Below, piece by piece: positions 40,175 to 47,403 of a stretch of DNA of 51,914 bases. Numbering within the stretch: position 1 is the stretch's first letter; each line of letters starts with the position of its first letter. Source of the DNA: Candidatus Aeolococcus gillhamiae (GTDB taxonomy: Bacteria; Chloroflexota; Dormibacteria; Aeolococcales; Aeolococcaceae). The stretch is from the NCBI GenBank assembly GCA_003244045.1, contig QHBU01000079.1:1-51914 (forward strand), given 5' to 3'. Below the pieces are notes generated by a model. That model searched no databases, was not told the DNA's origin, and saw only the letters and a program-made list of their open reading frames with translations. A program made the translations under genes and the position numbers.

Positions 40175-42061
40175 ATGAGGACCATCTCCCGATCGCGCTC
40201 GCGTGGCCGTCGGTGGGCCGCGGCCGTCACTGCCGGCGCCGCGTTGCCGCTGATGTTGGCGTGCTGGAGCGTGAGTGCCTCCGTCACCGTGAACGACGGT
40301 GGAAACGTGGGGCCGGCCGTCCCAAGCCTGGTGCCGATCGCTTCCAACCTGGCAACACCCAGCCTGTGCCCCACCACGCCGCCACTCCCGACGCCAACCC
40401 CGGTCCCCGGTTTGGTGCCCGCCTGCCCGACGGCCGTGCCGGCAACCGCGCTCCCCACGCTGCCAACTTCGCCCGGCACCCCTCCGACGGCGCTCCCGAC
40501 GGCCCCTCCCACGACGCCTCCCACGGCTCTCCCAACGGCGTCGCCAACCGGGTCACCGACTCCATCACCAACCTTGCCTCCGAATCCCGGTCCCACCCCA
40601 CCTCCAGTCGCGTCTGGCCCGGGAACACCCGGCCAGGGGACGGCGGGCGGCGCCCTCGCCGGTGACGGGTCCGGGGGAGGCACAACCGGCGGCCCTGCTC
40701 CCGCCAGCGGTGGCGCCGGCAGCACTGCCGGCCCAGGCTCCGCGATCGGCGGCGGCTCTGCGGCCCCTGGAGCCGGCGCGTCTGCGACCAACTCCGGTCC
40801 TCCGTCGATGTTCGGCAGCGCTGTCGGCCTCCTATTGGCACCGTCCTCGGTCGGAGTGGAGCATCCCGCGCTACGCCATTTCGTCCTGCAGGCGGCCGTC
40901 ACCGCCTCCGTGACCCCGGCTCCTTCGCACACGATCTTCGGTTTCATCCCCAACCCGCTTGCCGGCGTCAAGCTGCCCAGTGAGTTGCTCCTCTCGATCC
41001 TGGTTCCGTCACTACTGCTGACCGTGGGGCTGATGGTGGTGCGGCGAGGCGTGACCCGTCGCATGAAGCGCTGGGTGGAGGTCGTCGCTCTTCCATTCGG
41101 CGCGGCGGCTGCGCTCAGCCTCGTGATGCTCGTTCCCAACCTCGCTCCCTCCGCCACGACCGACCTCACCGCGGGTCCGGACGCGGTGAGCACCCCGGCA
41201 CCGGCCGTCGCACCCGTGGTGGCCAAGGCTTCTTCGGAGGGGCCCCCCGCCTGGCAGCAGCTCCTCGGCGTCGAAAGCACCGTCACCCAACTCCAGGCGC
41301 GGCTTCAGAGCTCCAGCACGACCCTGGCGAGTCAGAACGACCCTGGCCTGCACCCGGCACGCTCGACCGGTTCCGCGGAGCAGACGGTGGCAGTCCAGCT
41401 CGACAACGCCCTCCAGGCTGAGTACTCGTTCTACCTGAGCGCCGTCCAGCATCCCGACCAGCAGAACGCTCTGCTCGCGGGCACGCAGAAAGTGTCGTCC
41501 AATATCCGCGACGTCGTCATCTACGACCTCCAGGCTGTGGAGACCCAGGTCGCGCAGGAGGCGGCGATCCAGGCCGCGCAGCAGTCGGCTCTCGCCGGCA
41601 CGGGACCCGTGCCCACCACGTTGCTCGCGCCCGAGGTGGGGGCGATCACGCAGGCATTCGGCGCCAGCGACTTCGCGATGGAGCCGCCGTTCACGTTCGG
41701 TGGCGTCACGTACCCGCACTTCCATACCGGCGTGGACATCGCGGCTCCGCTGGACACGCCGGTGGCGGCTGCCGCCGACGGGGTCGTGGTCATCGCCGGC
41801 GCCAGCACTGACCTCGAGCGCAACCTGGTCGGCTACGGCAACTACGTCGTCATCGCCCACGGCGGCAAGATGGTCACGCTGTACGGACACCTCGACAAAC
41901 TGCTTGTCCATGCCGGTCAGCCGGTGCACGCTGGTGACGTGATCGCTCTCGAGGGCTCGACGGGCAACTCCACCGGACCGCACCTGCACTTCGAGGTCCG
42001 CGTCGCCGGCCTGCTCGCCGACCCGATGCGCTACCTCGGGACCCAGATCAACAAGCAGTGA
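40175..42061 (+). CDS. Exported M23 (LytM) peptidase with Pro/Thr-rich spacer
   Basis: A 628-residue protein. Signal sequence RWAAAVTAGAALPLMLACWS is followed by a long Pro/Thr/Ala then Gly/Ser low-complexity stretch (about 50-215), two hydrophobic segments (about 270-330), a helical part, and a C-terminal M23 domain. The zinc and catalytic residues are visible: HFHTGVDIAAPLDTPV (His517, Asp521), YGHLDKLLVHAGQPVHAGD and GPHLHFEV (His603, His605). M23 enzymes cut peptidoglycan cross-links; a complete active site suggests it is active. The Pro-rich part may span the cell wall. The likely role is to open the wall for assembly of the surface structure encoded by this operon. Confidence 0.9.
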   Translation: MRTISRSRSRGRRWAAAVTAGAALPLMLACWSVSASVTVNDGGNVGPAVPSLVPIASNLATPSLCPTTPPLPTPTPVPGLVPACPTAVPATALPTLPTSPGTPPTALPTAPPTTPPTALPTASPTGSPTPSPTLPPNPGPTPPPVASGPGTPGQGTAGGALAGDGSGGGTTGGPAPASGGAGSTAGPGSAIGGGSAAPGAGASATNSGPPSMFGSAVGLLLAPSSVGVEHPALRHFVLQAAVTASVTPAPSHTIFGFIPNPLAGVKLPSELLLSILVPSLLLTVGLMVVRRGVTRRMKRWVEVVALPFGAAAALSLVMLVPNLAPSATTDLTAGPDAVSTPAPAVAPVVAKASSEGPPAWQQLLGVESTVTQLQARLQSSSTTLASQNDPGLHPARSTGSAEQTVAVQLDNALQAEYSFYLSAVQHPDQQNALLAGTQKVSSNIRDVVIYDLQAVETQVAQEAAIQAAQQSALAGTGPVPTTLLAPEVGAITQAFGASDFAMEPPFTFGGVTYPHFHTGVDIAAPLDTPVAAAADGVVVIAGASTDLERNLVGYGNYVVIAHGGKMVTLYGHLDKLLVHAGQPVHAGDVIALEGSTGNSTGPHLHFEVRVAGLLADPMRYLGTQINKQ

Positions 42062-42071
42062 TCGCGGACTG

Positions 42072-44495
42072 ATGGCGGCCGACGCGCGGCGGCGCACCGC
42101 GGCCTCGCGTGCAACTCGTCTGATCGTGGCCGCGGGCGTGGGTGCGACGCTATTCGCCGCTCCAGCTGCGGCCAGTGCGGCCACACCCAGTCACGCGTCC
42201 GTCTTCGGATCCGGGCCGGTGGTGTTGGCCCGTGCCTCGGAGCCCGTGGTCATCAATGGGAGGGACATCCCGAGCTGGAGCCGGTTGGCGGCGACGGGGG
42301 TGACCGCTCCGTTCCCGTCGGGGGTCACCAACGCGGATGGCGGCGACAACGTGCGCTCGGCGCACAACGGGATCCTCACCGTTCCGCCCGATCCCCGCAC
42401 CGGTGTCAATCCGGACCAGATTGCCGCCTATCGATTCGACGGCAGCTCGTGGACCGAGATCCCGGTGCAGGTCGACCAGATGTACCTGTACCACCTCGCC
42501 AACGGACACTCCTCATTCAGTGTGTACTCCGGCACCGACCAGGAGCTGGCCTACGCCTGGAACCCGACAGCGCACGCGGTGGGGGAGGAGGCGTGGAAGA
42601 AGGTGTTCGGCGGCATCAGCGGCATCACCAACGCCGCGTACACCGATCCCAACCCGTGCACCGCGCGCTACCAGCTGCCCGGCGCTGCCGGCCAGATCGA
42701 GCTGGCCCGCGCCATCGCCAACGGCGTGGTCTCCCCACCGAAGTCGCCCGGCATTCCGCCTGACGACTACACCCAGGCCATGCAGGATCCGGTCAACGCG
42801 GCCGTCGGGACGCCGCAGCTGAACGACGACGACCAGATCGCGATGATGGCCGGCGATGCCGGCGTGCAGGCGCCGGGTGGAACGTCGCAGCCGACCGGCA
42901 CGGTGGCCAACAACGGCCAGGAGGTCAGCATCCTCGACCCGACGTCGAGCTCGGATGGCAGTGCCCAGCGCAGCTACATCTACCTGTTCCTTCAGCCTGG
43001 CGGCTCGCACTTCACCTCGTCGAACGGCTACGTGCAGATGACCCGCGGCGCCAACGCCGACCAGTGGATCGATCGCTACTCGTTCTCACCCGCGAGCACG
43101 GAGAAGCTCGGCGTCAGCAACACCAGCTATGGGGCGAACCTCTCGGGCCAGGTCTGCGTGACCGCCGCTGACAACGACGCCAACCCGAAGATCACCACGG
43201 CCAACGGGCAACCGCGCGCTTCCATCGATCGACAACCCAGCGACGCCATGACCCTGACCACGCCGACCTACACCGTGGATGCAAGTGGGCGGTGGATGGT
43301 TCGCAAGCTGCGGGTGGTGAACCCGGGAACCAGCACGTACGGACCGAACCTGATCTCGCGGTGGAAGGGGCGCGCTTTCCAGTCGAGCCCAAACTCCTCT
43401 GTCTCGTTGGTCGGATTCGAGGACGAGCAGGTCAACTGGGAACTCAACTCCGCCTTGCTCGGGTGGCGGGTCGGACCGGTGCGTGCCATCCGCGAGGTGT
43501 GGGGTGCGGACTCGGGCACGAACGTCACCAAGGTCGAGATCTACTACCGCGACTCGTACACGTTCCAGTACCACGTCCGCGTCCATCCGATCCCCACGGA
43601 TGGCCTGTACACGTCGTGGGATTTCAACTACGGGCAGGTGTCGACGTACTACAACCAGCTGCACGCGGCCGGTGTGCCGATCGACGGGACCAACACGCAC
43701 AGTGTCGGCGAGGTCGATTCACTCCCAGTGACCCACCAGCCGGCGTTCGTCAACAGCTGTGACCCGACGTTCGACCTCTGCTCCGCGCTCAACAACCCCG
43801 AGGAGATTGCCGGGGCCCACGGCAGCCTCGTCTACGTGGCCGCGCCGCTGTCGAGCCAGAACAACTACCTGCCCGACCAGGCTCTGCTCCCGCAGTTCTC
43901 CACGCTGGTCAACCCCGAGGTCGTTCCCTATTACCGCGACGATGCCTGCTTCGACGATGGCACAGGTGATGGGCCCGTCCCACGACCGTACCCAGGCAAC
44001 GCCTCGACCGACGCCAACGTGCAGAACGGGTACGTCGCCTACTGGAAGGCCCACGGCGCGCCGTCGTCGATCCAGTACAGCGATTTGAAGTGCCAGCCGC
44101 CGACGGCGACATCGCCGGCCTACCAGCAGCCGAGTGCCATCACCTACCAGACGCTGCCCTTCCAGGGGGCGATCGGCGAGATGGGGCTGCACTTCTTCTT
44201 CACCGCCGACAGCGACAACGCGTTCGGCCCGGTGCCCATCGACGAGATCGACGCCGAGCAGCAGGTGTATCCGGTGCCCTCGTCGGCGCCCGCCAACCTC
44301 ATCTCGGCAACCGACTCGGCTGCGGGACATGACTACGGGCTCAACGTGGTGGCCCCCCTGCAAACGGTGGTGACGCCCTTCGGAGCCCTCCCCGCCGCCG
44401 CGCCCGAGGTGCCGGTTGCGGCCCTGCTGCCGGTGATCGCCGGCTTGATCGCCGTGCCCGTGCTCCGCCGCCGCTGGCGGCGTCGAGGAGCCTGA
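42072..44495 (+). CDS. Large exported protein with PEP-CTERM-like C-terminal sorting signal
   Basis: An 807-residue protein starting with a Sec signal peptide (ATRLIVAAGVGATLFAAPAA, cut after ASA). The ectodomain (to about 770) is rich in Asn, Asp, Tyr and Trp, with several Cys; I recognise no family. It ends PEVPVAALLPVIAGLIAVPV followed by LRRRWRRRGA: a Pro-Glu motif, a single hydrophobic helix and an Arg cluster, the three parts of a PEP-CTERM-type signal cut by exosortases. With an exosortase in the same gene run this is the most obvious candidate substrate. It lies 10 bp after the M23 gene and is the last gene in the rightward run, converging with the small double-signal gene. Confidence 0.75.
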   Translation: MAADARRRTAASRATRLIVAAGVGATLFAAPAAASAATPSHASVFGSGPVVLARASEPVVINGRDIPSWSRLAATGVTAPFPSGVTNADGGDNVRSAHNGILTVPPDPRTGVNPDQIAAYRFDGSSWTEIPVQVDQMYLYHLANGHSSFSVYSGTDQELAYAWNPTAHAVGEEAWKKVFGGISGITNAAYTDPNPCTARYQLPGAAGQIELARAIANGVVSPPKSPGIPPDDYTQAMQDPVNAAVGTPQLNDDDQIAMMAGDAGVQAPGGTSQPTGTVANNGQEVSILDPTSSSDGSAQRSYIYLFLQPGGSHFTSSNGYVQMTRGANADQWIDRYSFSPASTEKLGVSNTSYGANLSGQVCVTAADNDANPKITTANGQPRASIDRQPSDAMTLTTPTYTVDASGRWMVRKLRVVNPGTSTYGPNLISRWKGRAFQSSPNSSVSLVGFEDEQVNWELNSALLGWRVGPVRAIREVWGADSGTNVTKVEIYYRDSYTFQYHVRVHPIPTDGLYTSWDFNYGQVSTYYNQLHAAGVPIDGTNTHSVGEVDSLPVTHQPAFVNSCDPTFDLCSALNNPEEIAGAHGSLVYVAAPLSSQNNYLPDQALLPQFSTLVNPEVVPYYRDDACFDDGTGDGPVPRPYPGNASTDANVQNGYVAYWKAHGAPSSIQYSDLKCQPPTATSPAYQQPSAITYQTLPFQGAIGEMGLHFFFTADSDNAFGPVPIDEIDAEQQVYPVPSSAPANLISATDSAAGHDYGLNVVAPLQTVVTPFGALPAAAPEVPVAALLPVIAGLIAVPVLRRRWRRRGA

Positions 44496-44528
44496 CGCCG
44501 GGAGGACTGCCAGTTGGTGGGAGCTGGT

Positions 44529-44981
44529 TCAGTCCTTGGAGCGACGACGGCGGCTTCGGGTCACGGCCGATACCACGGTGCCGGAGACGATCAGCACGGC
44601 GGCGGTGAGCCAGGGGATGTCCGCGCCGGTGAACGGTGTCGTCTGACTGATTCCGCTCACGTTCTGTCCGGCCGGGTCGGTACCACCACCTGAACATGAG
44701 CTGGTGGCGGCGGACGCGACCACGGTGCTGAGCAGCGCGCCGGCGAGCACAGCGATCGTCAGCGTCGACACAACCGTGGCGGACAGTCCGCCGCGGCGGC
44801 GCCAGTAGGCGAGAAAGCCCAACGCGCCCAGAGCCGCGACGACAAGCAACACCGGCCCAGCCGGCGACTCGGGCACGATCGTTCCCGGACAGTCGTTTGC
44901 GGTGGCCGCGAGGGAGCGCAGCGGGTGGGCCACCAAAGCGATGACGACCGCGCCCGCGGCGATGCCGATGCGAGCTCTCAT
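44529..44981 (-). CDS. Small exported protein with two tandem sorting-signal-like units
   Basis: A 150-residue protein built as two similar halves. Half one: signal peptide (IGIAAGAVVIALVAHPL), a short Cys-containing stretch, VPESPAGP, a hydrophobic helix (VLLVVAALGALGFLAY) and WRRRGG. Half two: another hydrophobic helix (TIAVLAGALLSTVVASAA), a short Cys/Gly-rich stretch, TPFTGADIP, a helix (WLTAAVLIVSGTVVSAV) and TRSRRRRSKD. The first motif looks like PEP-CTERM, the second like an LPxTG-type sortase signal. I do not recognise the family. It may be a small surface-anchored or membrane-held subunit handled by the exosortase at 31417. Its ATG start at 44981 is ordinary. Confidence 0.6.
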   Translation of the reverse strand: MRARIGIAAGAVVIALVAHPLRSLAATANDCPGTIVPESPAGPVLLVVAALGALGFLAYWRRRGGLSATVVSTLTIAVLAGALLSTVVASAATSSCSGGGTDPAGQNVSGISQTTPFTGADIPWLTAAVLIVSGTVVSAVTRSRRRRSKD

Positions 44982-45037
44982 CGGGGCGCGTAGCTGGGAC
45001 CTGCCGACGGTGCGAGGGCAGGGCGCGCCGAATCAGA

Positions 45038-45053
45038 GGTGATCGACATCACC
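45038..45053. promoter_or_regulatory. Inverted repeat upstream of the small surface-protein gene
   Basis: GGTGAT-CGAC-ATCACC, a perfect 6-bp-arm dyad, lies 57-72 bp before the gene starting at 44981, inside a 205-bp gap (44982-45186). It may be an operator; nothing else in the gap is distinctive. Confidence 0.35.
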
Positions 45054-45186
45054 GACTGTTGACCGCCCTTCCCAAAAGCTACCTCGGACTACCACAAGTG
45101 CCACTGCTGTTAAGAACGTGCCTGGCGCCCCAATCCTACGGTGCCCGACGCCCTGTGATGGGCGAAATCCCCTCCCCAGCCGCTGG

Positions 45187-45573
45187 TTAGTCCGAGGGAT
45201 GGGCCTCGCCGGCGGCCGCCGCGGAGCGAATGGCGCGGATCACCGCCTCTGGTGGCGCGTCCTTGGTGAGGTAGCTGACCGCGCCCGCCGCCAGGGCCTG
45301 GGTGATCTTCTCCCGCTCCGAATACGAGGTGAGCATCACCACGCGGGCGTGGGAGTCCATCTCGACGAGCTTCTCCGTGGCCTCGATGCCGTCCATCCCG
45401 GGCATGGAGATGTCCATGAGCACGATGTCCGGCTTGACCGCGTAGGCCAGGGCGACGGCGGCGGCGCCATCCTCCGCGGACCCGACCACCTCAATGCCTT
45501 CCACGCCGTTGAGGATGTCGGCAAGTCCCTTGCGCATCAGAGGATGGTCGTCGGCGATGAGAACGCGGATCAT
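45187..45573 (-). CDS. Stand-alone NarL-type receiver domain protein
   Basis: A 128-residue response-regulator receiver with acidic pocket IRVLIADDHPLMRKGL, phosphoacceptor Asp54 in PDIVLMDISMPGMDG, Thr/Ser in VVMLTSYSE and Lys in YLTKDAPPE. NarL/LuxR-type regulators continue with a helix-turn-helix of about 65 residues; here the protein stops just after the receiver (AIRSAAAAGEAHPSD), and no HTH is found in any frame downstream. It therefore acts through phosphotransfer or protein contact, or is a truncated regulator. The ATG overlaps the kinase stop codon (ATGA), so kinase and receiver are made together. Confidence 0.9.
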   Translation of the reverse strand: MIRVLIADDHPLMRKGLADILNGVEGIEVVGSAEDGAAAVALAYAVKPDIVLMDISMPGMDGIEATEKLVEMDSHARVVMLTSYSEREKITQALAAGAVSYLTKDAPPEAVIRAIRSAAAAGEAHPSD

Positions 45574-46997
45574 CGGTCCGCGGGCTTGTAGCATGGCAGG
45601 GTCAGCATAAGTGAGGTCCCGTGGCCCGGCTCGCTGGTCAGCGACAGGCGGCCGCTCGAGGCCTCCACGGCGTTGTTGAGGAGATGGAGGCCGACGTGCC
45701 CCTCCTCACGGCGCCGGGAGCGATCCGCCGCGGAGAACCCGCGCCCGTTGTCGTCGACCTGGAGGGTCACGGTGCCGTCGACGTAGCGCAGCTTGGCGAT
45801 CACCTTTGTGGCCTGGCTGTGATTGACCACGTTGCGGATCGCCTCCTGGGCAACGCGGAACACCAATGAGGTCTTGTCAGCCGGCAGGTGGGTCGCCGTG
45901 CTGGCCTCCAGCTCCACCTCGATCCCGCGAGCTGGGAGGGGCTCGAGCAGCTTGCGCAGGGCACCGTCCACGCCGGTTTCGCCCAGGTCCGGGGGCGCGA
46001 TCTCGATCATCAGGGTGCGCAGGTCGGTGACCGACGAACGGAGCGTATCGGCGGCCTCGAGGAGCTGCGGATCTGCCGTCTTGCCGGAACCGCGCGCGGC
46101 CAGTGAGAAGGCGAGGCCGGCCAGCGTCTGCACCACGCCGTCGTGGAGGTCGCTGGCGATGCGTTTGCGTTCAGCATCGCTGGCTTCGATGGCCCGCTGG
46201 AGCAATGCTTCGCGTTCTTTTGCGTGCTCGGTTCGTTCCTGCTGTTGCGCTCTGATTCGGTGCGCTAGCATCACTAGAAAGCCTTGGAGAAGGACGATCG
46301 GAAGGAGGGTGGTTGTGAACCCGACTGTTCCTGCGACCCCGTACAGCAGCACCGCACCGTAGGCAGCCCAGCCGTAGCCGAGGTTGTAGAGGAGCACCGA
46401 CGACATCGTGCCCCTGAAAACGGCCCAGCCCTTGATCTTCCCGCGGGAGGCGAGGCCGATGACCACCGAGAGGAGTCCGTTGTTGATCGTGCACTCAACG
46501 ACAGCGGCGACCGTCGCGGAACACGCGCCCCACAACACGCCTTGGTGCAAACGCACCAGTGTCGAAAACACGATCCATGCGCTCAGGTCGGTGAGGAAAT
46601 AGTTTGACGCGTTGAACGTCGCGCGAAACCAGCCAGGTTTCATCCTGATGACGTTTGCTGCCGCTTGCGTCAGAGAGGCGGCGAGCGCGCCGAGCGGGCC
46701 GAATGTGAAGGTTAGGGCAAGGTGAACGAACACGCTCGCAGTCCACGCTCCGTCGACTCCTTCGGCCACACGAACGCTGCAGTAGGCGGTCGCGAAGACG
46801 ACGGCGGCTCCAATAGCCAGCGTCGAGGCATCGCTGACTGGCCTGAGCGTGATCGGTAGCAGGACGAGCGATATTGCCAGTAGAGAGGCGACGAACCCGT
46901 AGAGCGGCAGGGTGTAGTCGACAGGAGCCGGCCGGTTCTCCTGGGGCAGAAGACCGTGCAGTCGGCGGACGACGGTCAGAACCCCTACGTCTCCCAT
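45570..46997 (-). CDS. NarL-type sensor histidine kinase with membrane sensor domain
   Basis: A 475-residue kinase. About eight hydrophobic segments fill residues 25-245, a multi-helix membrane sensor; then a coiled linker (RIRAQQQERTEHAKEREALL), the HisKA_3 domain ASDAERKRIASDLHDGVVQT with His285, and an HATPase_c domain (NVVNHSQATKVIA, VDDNGRGF, GHVGLHLLNNAVE, SEPGHGTSLMLTLP). Such kinases phosphorylate NarL-type receivers; its partner overlaps its stop codon. I take the ATG at 46997 as start; the frame is open to 47156 but that part is not protein-like. The signal may be membrane-related. It sits beside the exosortase/glycan locus. Confidence 0.9.
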   Translation of the reverse strand: MGDVGVLTVVRRLHGLLPQENRPAPVDYTLPLYGFVASLLAISLVLLPITLRPVSDASTLAIGAAVVFATAYCSVRVAEGVDGAWTASVFVHLALTFTFGPLGALAASLTQAAANVIRMKPGWFRATFNASNYFLTDLSAWIVFSTLVRLHQGVLWGACSATVAAVVECTINNGLLSVVIGLASRGKIKGWAVFRGTMSSVLLYNLGYGWAAYGAVLLYGVAGTVGFTTTLLPIVLLQGFLVMLAHRIRAQQQERTEHAKEREALLQRAIEASDAERKRIASDLHDGVVQTLAGLAFSLAARGSGKTADPQLLEAADTLRSSVTDLRTLMIEIAPPDLGETGVDGALRKLLEPLPARGIEVELEASTATHLPADKTSLVFRVAQEAIRNVVNHSQATKVIAKLRYVDGTVTLQVDDNGRGFSAADRSRRREEGHVGLHLLNNAVEASSGRLSLTSEPGHGTSLMLTLPCYKPADR

Positions 46998-47200
46998 GGG
47001 GCCATCGTCATGTTGCCGGGCCCCAAAATGACGGTCTGCGACACGATCGCCACACGGGTGTACGGTCGCTGCGCCAAGGCCGGATCTCCGCTTAGGAATG
47101 GCGGGGTCTGCAAAGAGTCGTAAAAATTTCCGCGCCAAACGGGCAGAGCAAACCAATCGCGCCCATCTGACGAGCGCTTTGGCGCACAGTCGCCCCAGGT

Positions 47201-47218
47201 GCTGAGCGAGGGCTCAGC
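47201..47218 (+). promoter_or_regulatory. Hairpin before the Trp-rich micro-ORF
   Basis: GCTGAGC-GAGG-GCTCAGC, a perfect 7-bp stem with a 4-nt loop, ends 4 nt before the GGAGGG ribosome site of the micro-ORF at 47235. It could regulate ribosome access or mark the 5' end of a leader RNA. Confidence 0.4.
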
Positions 47219-47234
47219 TGACGGAGGGAAACAG

Positions 47235-47279
47235 ATGGCGACCTGGGATACCCAGTGCCAGCACTGGAGCTGGATCTAG
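47235..47279 (+). CDS. Possible 14-residue Trp-rich leader peptide
   Basis: An ATG preceded by GGAGGG (6 nt spacing) opens MATWDTQCQHWSWI before a TAG. Three of the 14 residues are Trp. It lies in the otherwise gene-free gap (46998-47403) upstream of the MFS transporter and is followed by two 15-bp palindromes. This is the layout of a leader peptide in a translation- or transcription-attenuation system, possibly sensing ribosome stalling or tryptophan charging. There is no direct evidence that it is translated, and the MFS start is 125 bp further on. Confidence 0.35.
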   Translation: MATWDTQCQHWSWI

Positions 47280-47283
47280 TTCC

Positions 47284-47366
47284 GACCACTGTGGTCGTCG
47301 TTCAAGGTAGCCCGTTCTTGTAACGGACCCTTGGACAAAGGTGTGACGCACCGGTCACGGTGACCG
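47284..47366. promoter_or_regulatory. Two 15-bp palindromes upstream of the MFS gene
   Basis: CGACCAC-T-GTGGTCG (47284-47298) and CGGTCAC-G-GTGACCG (47352-47366) share the form CGnnCAC-n-GTGnnCG, centres 68 bp apart. Around the second, GTGAC/GTCAC half-sites recur on both sides (47343-47370). They suit a dimeric TetR- or GntR-like repressor controlling the MFS gene, or alternative hairpins in a leader RNA. Confidence 0.5.
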
Positions 47367-47403
47367 TCACACAGGAGGACGCTCCTCTGCCAACCTAGCC
47401 GGC

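Noticed and set aside
40370-40640. CCC/ACG-rich repetitive DNA as a possible non-coding repeat
   Set aside because: It encodes the Pro/Thr-rich wall-spanning part of the M23 protein in frame.
47342-47371. CRP-like site TGTGA...TCACA
   Set aside because: The spacing between half-sites does not fit the 6-nt CRP spacer; the better description is the 15-bp CGnnCACnGTGnnCG palindrome with flanking half-sites.
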